From: Erythrobacter sp.
GTDB taxonomy: Bacteria; Pseudomonadota; Alphaproteobacteria; Sphingomonadales; Sphingomonadaceae
Reading direction: 5' to 3'
NCBI GenBank assembly: GCA_013822695.1
Contig: PNKW01000002.1
Coordinates: 16,193 to 80,192, forward strand
DNA: 64,000 nucleotides
The first letter of the stretch is position 1; each line of letters begins with the position of its first letter. Shown here one piece after another: positions 57,427 to 64,000 of the stretch. The notes beneath the pieces are model-generated. The model saw only the letters and a list, made by a program, of their open reading frames with translations. It was not told the origin of the DNA and did not search any database. A program made the position numbers and the translations under genes.

Positions 57427-59658
57427 ATGAAGTTTTCGGGCCTCAGCCGCAGCGCCAAGAATCGATTGGGCCGCAAAGCTGTCAGCACCACCGCCATCGC
57501 CGCTGCGACCATCGTCACTGCGCCGCTGGCCGCGCAGGACACCGCCGCCGCACCCGCGGCTGAGGAAAGCGACGAAATCGTCGTCACCTCGCTGCGCCGC
57601 TCCGAAACTCTGCAGGACACCCCCGCCGCGGTCACCGCTTTCGATTCGCAGGCGATCCAGAACGCCGGGATCGAGCGTCCGGCGGACTTCATCGCGCTCA
57701 CTTCGAACGTCACGCTGGTCGAAACCCAGAACGCGGGCAACGCCTTCGTCATTATCCGCGGGATCACCCAGAACCGCAATTCCGAGCCTTCGGTCGCAGT
57801 GATTGTTGACGGGGTGCAGCAAGTAAACCCCGCGCAATTCAATCAGGATCTGTTCGATATCGAGCAGATCGAAGTGCTCAAGGGTCCGCAGGGCGGGCTC
57901 TATGGCCGCAACGCCATCGGCGGGGCGATCATCATCAACACCAAGCAGCCGACCGACGAATTCGCCGGCAATTTCACCGCCGGGATCGATAATGGCTTCG
58001 GCTATTTCCTGCGCGGCGGGATCAGCGGTCCGCTGGCCGAGAACGTCAAGTTCCGCATCGCCGGATCGTGGTATGACACCAATGGCTTCATCCCCAACAC
58101 CTTCCTTGGCGAAGACGCTGATCCGGTGCAGGACTTCAGCTTGCGCGGCAATCTGCTGATCGAGGCGACCGACCAGCTGACCTTCGACCTGCGTGCCAGC
58201 GTCAACCAGCTGCGCACGCAAGGTCTCTATTACAACATCGTGGGTGATGTGAACACGATCGCCCCGGTGCGGGTCAACAACCCCGGCCAGAACGACCGCG
58301 ACATCTATAACGTGGCGCTCAAGATCGAATATGCGGGCGACAACGCGGTGTTCACCTCGGTCTCGTCCTATGACACGCTGAGCGAAATCCTCACCGGTGA
58401 CGCCTTCGACTTCCTGCCGATCGAGGAAAGCTTCTTTTTCAATCTGTTCGAAGGCATCTTCGGCGCGGGCAACGGCTTCGATCTGACGCAGAGCCAGTAT
58501 CTCAACGTCAAGGCGTTCAGCCAGGAAGTGCGTCTCGCCTCGCCCGAGGATAGCGGGCGGTTCAACTGGATGGTCGGCGGTTATCTGATCGACACCACCC
58601 GGTTCATTTCGACCGGCAACACCATCGATACCGGCAATGGTGCCCTGCCGGTATTCCGCAGCCCTTCGACCAATCCCCTGAACCCGCAGTTCAGCTTCCT
58701 GTCGGACGGGCAGGAAAACTTCGCCTGGGCGCTGTTTGCCAATGCGGGGTATGAATTTTCGGATCAGCTGCGCGTCGATGCCAGCTTGCGTTACGACCGC
58801 GACCGTCGCCGCCAGACCACGCTGACCCCGCAGGGCTTCCTGCCCAACGTGCCCGGCGTGCCGCAGGCGCAGAGCGGCGAGGTGCGCACCGCGACCTTCG
58901 ATGACTGGCAGCCCAAGATCACCCTGACCTACGAGCCGACCCCCGATCTCACCATCTACGGCGGCTATTCGCGCGGTTTCCGTTCGGGGGGCTTCAACCA
59001 GACCGGGGTGGGCGCGGAATCGGTCAATGCCGGGATCGTCGGCGTGGGCGATCTGTTCCTGGCCGAAACCGCCGACACTTTCGAAGTGGGCGCCAAGGCG
59101 CAGGTCGGCCCGGTGCGCCTGGCCGCGGCGGCCTACACCACCAAGTCGGAGAACTCGTATTTCTTCGTCTTCCTTGCCCAGTCCTCGACCCAGAACCTCG
59201 GCAACATCCCTGAAACCCGGATCAACGGCTTCGAGGTTGAGGCAAGCGCCGAGCTGTTCCCCGATTTCGACGTCAATGCCGCGCTCGGCGTGACCGACAG
59301 CGAGATCGAGGATTTCCCCGATGCGAGCGTGATCGGCAACGAAGCGCCGCAAATCTCGCGCTATACGCTCAACCTCGGGGCGCAATATGCCGGGCCGGTG
59401 AGCGATAATGTCGATGCGCTGCTGCGGATCGATTACCGCCGTCTCGGCCGGACCTTCTGGGAGCCGTTCAACACCACCTCGCGCGATCCTGTCGATGTGG
59501 TCGATGCGCGCGCGGGGCTGACGTTTGGCGGGATTTCGGTCACTGCCTTCGCCGCCAACCTGTTCGACGAGACCTACAACGCCGAGTTCTCGCCCGGCGG
59601 CTTCGTGTTCCGCGCGCGTCCGGCGCGGTATGGGGTGGAAGTCGGCTACAAGTTCTAA
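57427..59658 (+). CDS. TonB-dependent outer membrane receptor
   Basis: About 743 residues. A basic N-terminus and a hydrophobic signal lead to cleavage near LAAQD. The TonB box region is [11 protein letters not shown]. The plug has [24 protein letters not shown] sequence ([19 protein letters not shown]). The beta-barrel ends in a terminal aromatic strand, YGVEVGYKF. It follows the layout of sphingomonad receptors for plant or aromatic compounds and not clearly that of siderophore receptors. It is the first gene of a five-gene run under the twin operator. Confidence 0.93.
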   Translation: MKFSGLSRSAKNRLGRKAVSTTAIAAATIVTAPLAAQDTAAAPAAEESDEIVVTSLRRSETLQDTPAAVTAFDSQAIQNAGIERPADFIALTSNVTLVETQNAGNAFVIIRGITQNRNSEPSVAVIVDGVQQVNPAQFNQDLFDIEQIEVLKGPQGGLYGRNAIGGAIIINTKQPTDEFAGNFTAGIDNGFGYFLRGGISGPLAENVKFRIAGSWYDTNGFIPNTFLGEDADPVQDFSLRGNLLIEATDQLTFDLRASVNQLRTQGLYYNIVGDVNTIAPVRVNNPGQNDRDIYNVALKIEYAGDNAVFTSVSSYDTLSEILTGDAFDFLPIEESFFFNLFEGIFGAGNGFDLTQSQYLNVKAFSQEVRLASPEDSGRFNWMVGGYLIDTTRFISTGNTIDTGNGALPVFRSPSTNPLNPQFSFLSDGQENFAWALFANAGYEFSDQLRVDASLRYDRDRRRQTTLTPQGFLPNVPGVPQAQSGEVRTATFDDWQPKITLTYEPTPDLTIYGGYSRGFRSGGFNQTGVGAESVNAGIVGVGDLFLAETADTFEVGAKAQVGPVRLAAAAYTTKSENSYFFVFLAQSSTQNLGNIPETRINGFEVEASAELFPDFDVNAALGVTDSEIEDFPDASVIGNEAPQISRYTLNLGAQYAGPVSDNVDALLRIDYRRLGRTFWEPFNTTSRDPVDVVDARAGLTFGGISVTAFAANLFDETYNAEFSPGGFVFRARPARYGVEVGYKF

Positions 59659-59675
59659 AAGGGAAGCGACGCGAC

Positions 59676-60278
59676 ATGACCAAGGTGCTGGTGCTCTACT
59701 ATTCGAGCTATGGCCATATCGAAGCGATGGCCGCCGCCGTGGCCGAGGGCGCAGGCAGCGTCCCCGGCACCGAGGTCACGGTCAAGCGCGTGCCCGAACT
59801 GGTGCCGGAGACGGTGGCGGCGGCTTCAGGAATGAAGACCGACCAACGCGCTCCGATTGCGACCCCGGACGAGCTGGCGGATTACGACGCCATCATCTTC
59901 GGCACACCCACCCGTTTCGGCAACATGGCGGCGCAGATGCGCAATTTCCTCGATCAGACCGGGGGGCTGTGGTTCACCAAGGCGCTGGTGGGGAAGGTGG
60001 GCAGCGTCTTCGTCTCCACCGCCAGCCAGCACGGCGGGCAGGAGACCACCATCACCTCGTTCCACACCACGCTGCTCCACCACGGCATGGTGATCGTCGG
60101 CCTGCCCTATACCTTTGCGGGCAATGCCGAGATGGGCGAGATCAGCGGCGGCACCCCCTATGGCGCATCGACGCTGGCGGGGAACGACGGCAGCCGGATG
60201 CCGTCTGAAAACGAGCTTGCCGGTGCCCGATTCCAGGGGGCACACGTCGCGCAGATCGCGGCCAAGCTGGCCGCCTGA
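59676..60278 (+). CDS. wrbA: NAD(P)H:quinone oxidoreductase, WrbA type
   Basis: About 200 residues. The flavodoxin-like FMN site is [37 protein letters not shown] and [20 protein letters not shown] are WrbA landmarks. It reduces quinones by two electrons to hydroquinones. It lies 17 bp after the receptor gene. In this cluster it may keep a hydroquinone-type intermediate reduced (inference). Confidence 0.93.
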   Translation: MTKVLVLYYSSYGHIEAMAAAVAEGAGSVPGTEVTVKRVPELVPETVAAASGMKTDQRAPIATPDELADYDAIIFGTPTRFGNMAAQMRNFLDQTGGLWFTKALVGKVGSVFVSTASQHGGQETTITSFHTTLLHHGMVIVGLPYTFAGNAEMGEISGGTPYGASTLAGNDGSRMPSENELAGARFQGAHVAQIAAKLAA

Positions 60279-60299
60279 TTGAGACAGGGAGAAAGCACG

Positions 60300-60848
60300 A
60301 TGACGCAGAAGATCCTCGCCAACCGCCTGCACCACACCGCCTATGTCACCAAGGACCTCGAAGCCACCCGCGCCTTCTACGAGGACGTGCTCGGCTTCCC
60401 CCTGATGGCGACCTATTGCGAAAAGGACGAGCTGTTCGGCAAGGAGCGCGTCTATTGCCACGTGTTCTTCGAACTCGCCGATGGCAGCGCGCTCGCCTTC
60501 TTCCAGTTCGCCGACCCGGAAGATCAGGCCGAATTCGGCCCCGACATCCCCTCGAGCCCCTTCATCCACGTCGCGCTGCAGGTCGACGCCGATGCGCAGG
60601 CCGAACTCCAGCGCCGCATCGCCGCCGCCGGTATCGTGGAGCCGCAGACCTATGTGCTCGAGCATGGCTATTGCCGCTCGCTCTATGTCACCGATCCCAA
60701 CGGGATGATCATCGAGTTCACCCATGACGATCCGCGCGCCGTGCCGCTCGATGCCGGGCGCCGTGCTGCGGCCCATGCCGAATTGAAGCGCTGGCTGGCG
60801 GGCGATCACCACAACAACAACCCGTTCCGCGCCGAAGAGCACGCCTGA
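60300..60848 (+). CDS. VOC-fold metalloprotein, possible extradiol-type dioxygenase
   Basis: About 182 residues from ATG 60300 with GGGAGA upstream. It is a single vicinal-oxygen-chelate unit pair with likely metal ligands H12 (LHHTAYV), H90 (FIHVALQV) and E139 (MIIEFTHD), the His-His-Glu set of metal-dependent members. The family includes ring-cleaving dioxygenases, glyoxalases and isomerases. Context beside a quinone reductase and a hydrolase favours ring cleavage, but that is inference. Confidence 0.8.
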   Translation: MTQKILANRLHHTAYVTKDLEATRAFYEDVLGFPLMATYCEKDELFGKERVYCHVFFELADGSALAFFQFADPEDQAEFGPDIPSSPFIHVALQVDADAQAELQRRIAAAGIVEPQTYVLEHGYCRSLYVTDPNGMIIEFTHDDPRAVPLDAGRRAAAHAELKRWLAGDHHNNNPFRAEEHA

Positions 60849-60857
60849 TCGCTGGCC

Positions 60858-61700
60858 ATGGGGGCGCATTCGCTGATGGTTGCCCCTGATGCTGGTGACG
60901 CAGTGCGGTATGGCGAGGTGGCCGTATCTGGCGGTCACCTGCCGATTGCCATGGCGGGCGCCATTGATCCGGCGCGCGCACCGCTGATCCTGCTCCATGG
61001 CTGGACATTGGACCACCGAATGTGGGCGCCGCAGGTCGCGGGGCTGGCGGATCGCCATTTCCTCGTCATGCCGGATCGCCGCGGCTGCGGGCGCGCCACC
61101 GCGCCGCCCGATCTGGCGCACGAGGCCGAGGATGTCATCGCGATCGCCGATCTCCTCGGGTTCGAGCGGTTTGCGCTTCTCGGCCTGTCGCGCGGGGCGG
61201 TGGTCGCGCTGGATGCGGCGCGGCGATACGGATCGCGCATCACCCGTCTCATCGTCTCGGGCGCACCGCTCCCGGCTCTGGTCGAGCGTGAAGAGGTGAT
61301 CGACCTTGCTCATTACCGCGCGCTCGTCGCCTCCGGCGATCTCGCGGGGTTCCGCCGCGCTTGGGCAGACCACCCGCTGATGCAGACCAATTCTCCCGAA
61401 GCCGCCGCGCTCGCTGCCGAAATGCTGGCAGACTACGACGGGCGCGATCTTCTGCTCGGCGGCGGAGAGGCCCCGGGCCTGCCGCGCGAGGTGCTCGCCA
61501 CGCTCGCCATGCCGGTGCTCAGCATGACCGGCGCGCACGACACCCCCTGGCGCCGCGCCTGCGCGCGCGCGCTCGGCGCTGCCGTTCCTCGCGCGCGTCA
61601 TTTCGAGATCGCAGGCGCGGGCCACCTCGCCAATGCCGACAACGGGCAAGCCTTCAACGCGGCCGTCGCCGCTTTCCTCAATCCAAGGGGCACAGCATGA
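60858..61700 (+). CDS. alpha/beta hydrolase
   Basis: About 280 residues. It has LILLHGWTLDHRMW (oxyanion HG), nucleophile S111 in LLGLSRGAVVALD, an aspartate in MTGAHDTPW, and a histidine in GAGHLANADN, a complete catalytic triad. No signal peptide is seen. It is similar in size to meta-cleavage product hydrolases and enol-lactonases. It starts 9 bp after the VOC gene and overlaps the next start (ATGA). Confidence 0.87.
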   Translation: MGAHSLMVAPDAGDAVRYGEVAVSGGHLPIAMAGAIDPARAPLILLHGWTLDHRMWAPQVAGLADRHFLVMPDRRGCGRATAPPDLAHEAEDVIAIADLLGFERFALLGLSRGAVVALDAARRYGSRITRLIVSGAPLPALVEREEVIDLAHYRALVASGDLAGFRRAWADHPLMQTNSPEAAALAAEMLADYDGRDLLLGGGEAPGLPREVLATLAMPVLSMTGAHDTPWRRACARALGAAVPRARHFEIAGAGHLANADNGQAFNAAVAAFLNPRGTA

Positions 61701-62824
61701 CCGAAAAGCGCTTCCTCACCACCCATGTCGGCAGCCTGCCGCGCCCCGAAGCGCTGCTCGATCTGGTCTTCGCGCGCGAAGGCGGCGAGCATGTCTCGGA
61801 GGAAGCCTTCGAGGCTGCGGTCGAGGACGCCACGGCCTACGTCATCAAGCGCCAGATCGAGGCGGGTGTCAGCATCGTCAATGATGGCGAGCAGTCCAAG
61901 CCCTCCTATGCGACCTATATCAAGCACCGCCTCTCGGGCTTCGGCGGCGAGGCCGGGCAATATGAATTCGCCGACCTCGAGGCCTTCCCCGGCGCCAAGG
62001 CGCAGGTGTTCGGCAACAAGGGCCGCGCCAAGCGTTCCGCGCCCGCCTGCACCGCGCCCATCACCGTGATCGACATGGAAGCCCCGCGGATCGATGCCGA
62101 GCGGCTCGTCAGGCTCGCTGATGGCCACGCCACCTTCATGTCCGCCGCCTCGCCCGGCGTCACCGCGCTGTTCTTCCCCAACCAGTATTACGCCAGCGAC
62201 GAGGAATATGTCTTCGCCCTCGCCGAGGGCCTGCGCCACGAATACGAGACCATCGCGGCTGCCGGGATCACCTTGCAGGTCGATTGCCCCGACCTTGCCA
62301 TGGGCCGCCATGTGCAGTTCACGCACCTTTCGACCGAAGAGTTCCGCAAGCGCATCGGCATGAACATCGCCGCATTGAACCACGCGGTGCAGAACATCCC
62401 CGCCGAGCAGCTGCGGATGCACCTGTGCTGGGGCAACTATCCCGGTCCGCACCACTGCGACGTCGCGCTCGTCGAAATCGCCGACATCGTGTGGAGCGCC
62501 AAGCCGCAGACCGTGCTGATCGAAGGCGCCAACCCGCGCCACGCGCATGAATTCGCCTTCTTCGAGAAGCACAAGCTGCCCGAAGGCAAGATCCTGTGCC
62601 CCGGCATGGTCGAGCCGCAGTCGCCCTATATCGAGCATCCCGAACTCATCGCCCAGCGCATCGGCCGCTATGCCGATCTGCTCGGGGCCGATCGCGTGAT
62701 GCTGGGGGTCGATTGCGGCTTCTCGGTCCACGCGGGGAGCAATGCGCTCGACCCGGAAATCGTCTGGGCCAAACTCGCCGCGCTGTCGGAAGGCGCGGCC
62801 ATCGCCAGCGGCAAGTATTTCTGA
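61697..62824 (+). CDS. MetE-like (cobalamin-independent methionine synthase II family) alkyl transferase
   Basis: About 375 residues, half the length of MetE and matching only its C-terminal catalytic barrel. It has TTHVGSLPRPEALLDLVF, GVSIVNDGEQSKPSYATYI, and zinc-ligand candidates in RMHLCWGNYPGPHHCD and VDCGFSVHAG. Related proteins move alkyl groups to thiols, for example epoxyalkane:CoM transferase. A housekeeping role is unlikely, as the cell has MetH. It is last in the TonB receptor operon and probably acts on the same substrate (inference). Confidence 0.85.
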   Translation: MTEKRFLTTHVGSLPRPEALLDLVFAREGGEHVSEEAFEAAVEDATAYVIKRQIEAGVSIVNDGEQSKPSYATYIKHRLSGFGGEAGQYEFADLEAFPGAKAQVFGNKGRAKRSAPACTAPITVIDMEAPRIDAERLVRLADGHATFMSAASPGVTALFFPNQYYASDEEYVFALAEGLRHEYETIAAAGITLQVDCPDLAMGRHVQFTHLSTEEFRKRIGMNIAALNHAVQNIPAEQLRMHLCWGNYPGPHHCDVALVEIADIVWSAKPQTVLIEGANPRHAHEFAFFEKHKLPEGKILCPGMVEPQSPYIEHPELIAQRIGRYADLLGADRVMLGVDCGFSVHAGSNALDPEIVWAKLAALSEGAAIASGKYF

Positions 62825-62883
62825 GGCGATTTCCGACAAGCGCCCGCTTGCTGCAAGGCGCGCCCAAGGGCTAACACGCGGGC

Positions 62884-63864
62884 ATGAACGGCCCCGCCAA
62901 CCCCGACGCCAACCCGCTCGTAGCCACGGCGCTGATCGTCCAGAACGGCATCGTCGCCGAAATCCCTCCCGACGAGGTCGCCTCCTATGCCGGGCCCGGG
63001 TTCGTTTGGCTCCACGCCGACGGGATGGGCGAAATCGATGCGACGGCCCTGCCCGGCTATGTGCCGCGAATGGCGGCCAATGCGCTGATTGCGCACGAAA
63101 CCCGCCCGCGCTGCGACGAGGTCGATGATGCGGTGCTGATCAACCTGCGTGGCACCGCGCTCGCCGAAGCGCACGGCAGCGATGGCCTCGTCTCGATCCG
63201 CGTCTGGGTGGAACAGCGTCGCGTCACCTCGGTCAGCCGCTACCCGCTCGCCGCGCTCGGCAAGGTCGAGGCGCTGATGCGCGCCGGCAAGATCACCGAC
63301 GGGGGCGATTTCGTGGCGCTGCTGGCGCAGGCGATCAGCAAGGAGCTCGATCCGCAGGTCGCCGACCTCGGCGACAGCCTCGATGATTGCGAGGGGATGC
63401 TCGATGGCGACATCTATGCCCTGCGCCGCATGATTGCCCGGATCCGCAGCCAGGCGATCGTGCTGCGGCGCTTCGTCGCGCCCGATCGCGATGCGCTGGG
63501 GCAGATGGCGCAGCTCGAATTCGACTGGATCAGCAAGGATGACCGCCTGCACCTGCGCGAGGCGGCGGACCGTTTCGCGCGCATGGCCGAGGAGCTTGAG
63601 GCGGTGCGCGAGCGCGCGGCGCTGCTCCACGAACAGCTCACCGACCTGCGTGCCGAGATGATCGACCAGCGCAGCCTCGCCATCGCGGTCACCGCGTTCA
63701 TCTTCCTGCCGCTGACCTTCGTCACCGGCCTGCTCGGGATGAACGTCGAAGGCATCCCTTTCGCGCACGCGCAATGGGCGTTCTGGGGCGTGGTCGCCTT
63801 CTGCGGGGTGATCGGCGCGGGCGTGATGGGGTGGTTCGCGTGGAAGCAGTGGCTCGACGACTGA
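62884..63864 (+). CDS. zntB: CorA/ZntB-type divalent cation transporter
   Basis: About 326 residues. A large cytoplasmic N-terminal domain and long helix (about 200-265) are followed by two C-terminal membrane helices separated by the GMN signature in VTGLLGMNVEGIPFAHA. The P-x-x-x-x-x-x-x-G-M-N layout and the absence of a long acidic loop favour ZntB (zinc) over CorA (magnesium). It lies 59 bp after the MetE-like gene, but the function is unrelated to it. Confidence 0.88.
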   Translation: MNGPANPDANPLVATALIVQNGIVAEIPPDEVASYAGPGFVWLHADGMGEIDATALPGYVPRMAANALIAHETRPRCDEVDDAVLINLRGTALAEAHGSDGLVSIRVWVEQRRVTSVSRYPLAALGKVEALMRAGKITDGGDFVALLAQAISKELDPQVADLGDSLDDCEGMLDGDIYALRRMIARIRSQAIVLRRFVAPDRDALGQMAQLEFDWISKDDRLHLREAADRFARMAEELEAVRERAALLHEQLTDLRAEMIDQRSLAIAVTAFIFLPLTFVTGLLGMNVEGIPFAHAQWAFWGVVAFCGVIGAGVMGWFAWKQWLDD

Positions 63865-63944
63865 ACGCATCTGCCGCGCACCCCCGCTGCAATCACGCTT
63901 GACCACCCCCGCCCAATCATGGCAAGCGCCGCGCCGCACGCGAT

Positions 63945-64000
63945 GCGGGTGTAGCTCAATGGTAGAGCAGAAGCTTCCCAAGCTTACGACGAGGGTTCGA
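63945..64000 (+). tRNA. tRNA-Gly (CCC), cut by the window end
   Basis: It begins GCGGGTGTAGCTCAATGGTA; the anticodon loop TTCCCAA gives CCC, and the T-arm begins GAGGGTTCGA at the last base shown. The remaining 18 or so bases lie beyond the window. Confidence 0.93.

Noticed and set aside
57370..59385. 671-codon minus-strand open frame
   Set aside because: It mirrors the TonB receptor gene, which has signal, plug and barrel features; the antisense product shows no domain.
59826..61649. 607-codon minus-strand open frame
   Set aside because: It spans the mirror image of three well-supported genes (wrbA, VOC, hydrolase) and has no domain of its own.

Overview
The window reads as chromosomal DNA of a GC-rich alphaproteobacterium, most likely of the order Sphingomonadales and the Erythrobacteraceae (Erythrobacter/Porphyrobacter-like). 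The grounds are a PhyR general stress regulator facing an HWE-family kinase, LptF/LptG, phasin and class I PHA synthase genes, a TonB-dependent receptor inside a catabolic cluster, a methionine synthase split into two genes, and a BciA-type 8-vinyl reductase of (bacterio)chlorophyll synthesis, which points to an aerobic anoxygenic phototroph or a recent descendant of one. All names come from motif and family recognition by eye; no database search was run.

Layout. 0-5.5 kb: CHASE-domain HWE kinase, phyR, a non-coding interval with EcfG-like promoter candidates and a strong terminator, a GNAT-like protein and a fatty acid desaturase. 5.5-9.5 kb: a minus-strand run clpS, DUF427, lptF, lptG, GNAT. 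9.6-12.5 kb: phasin and phaC with paired palindromic operators. 12.7-18.0 kb: an aminotransferase, a tight five-gene block of little-known genes (membrane-tethered HTH protein, small protein, membrane protein, RadC-like JAMM protein, winged-helix-like protein), a crotonase and a thioesterase. 18.2-22.4 kb: tRNA-Cys, tRNA-Thr and a prenol-sugar-type cluster (GT2, methyltransferase, GtrA, polytopic membrane protein). 22.4-25.5 kb: D-aminoacylase-type amidohydrolase, MAPEG protein, bciA. 25.5-33.3 kb: a galactoside utilisation cluster (GH42, GH36, sugar symporter, galT, galK). 33.4-39.0 kb: an ArsR-methyltransferase fusion regulator with metF and the two halves of metH. 39.1-46.5 kb: a small hypothetical gene, a serine hydrolase, then a tandem glycine riboswitch controlling gcvT-gcvH-(glycosyltransferase)-gcvPA-gcvPB. 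46.5-52.1 kb: a flippase, mmsA, an SMP-30-like protein, an M24 peptidase and REP-like repeats.

52.1-62.8 kb is the most unusual part. A short citrate synthase/citryl-CoA lyase-like gene diverges from a family III CoA-transferase gene that overlaps an IclR regulator gene. The promoter between them carries two 13-bp palindromes (TTCG-N5-CGAA) separated by 6 bp. The same pair, with the same spacing and nearly the same linker, lies about 4.4 kb away in front of a TonB receptor operon (receptor, WrbA-like flavoprotein, VOC-fold oxygenase, alpha/beta hydrolase, MetE-like alkyl transferase). I infer one IclR regulon for uptake and breakdown of an unknown, probably aromatic or quinone-like compound. 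Between the two halves lies about 2.4 kb of visibly less GC-rich, sparsely coding DNA that may be an insertion.

The window ends with a ZntB/CorA-type transporter and a tRNA-Gly(CCC) cut by the window edge.
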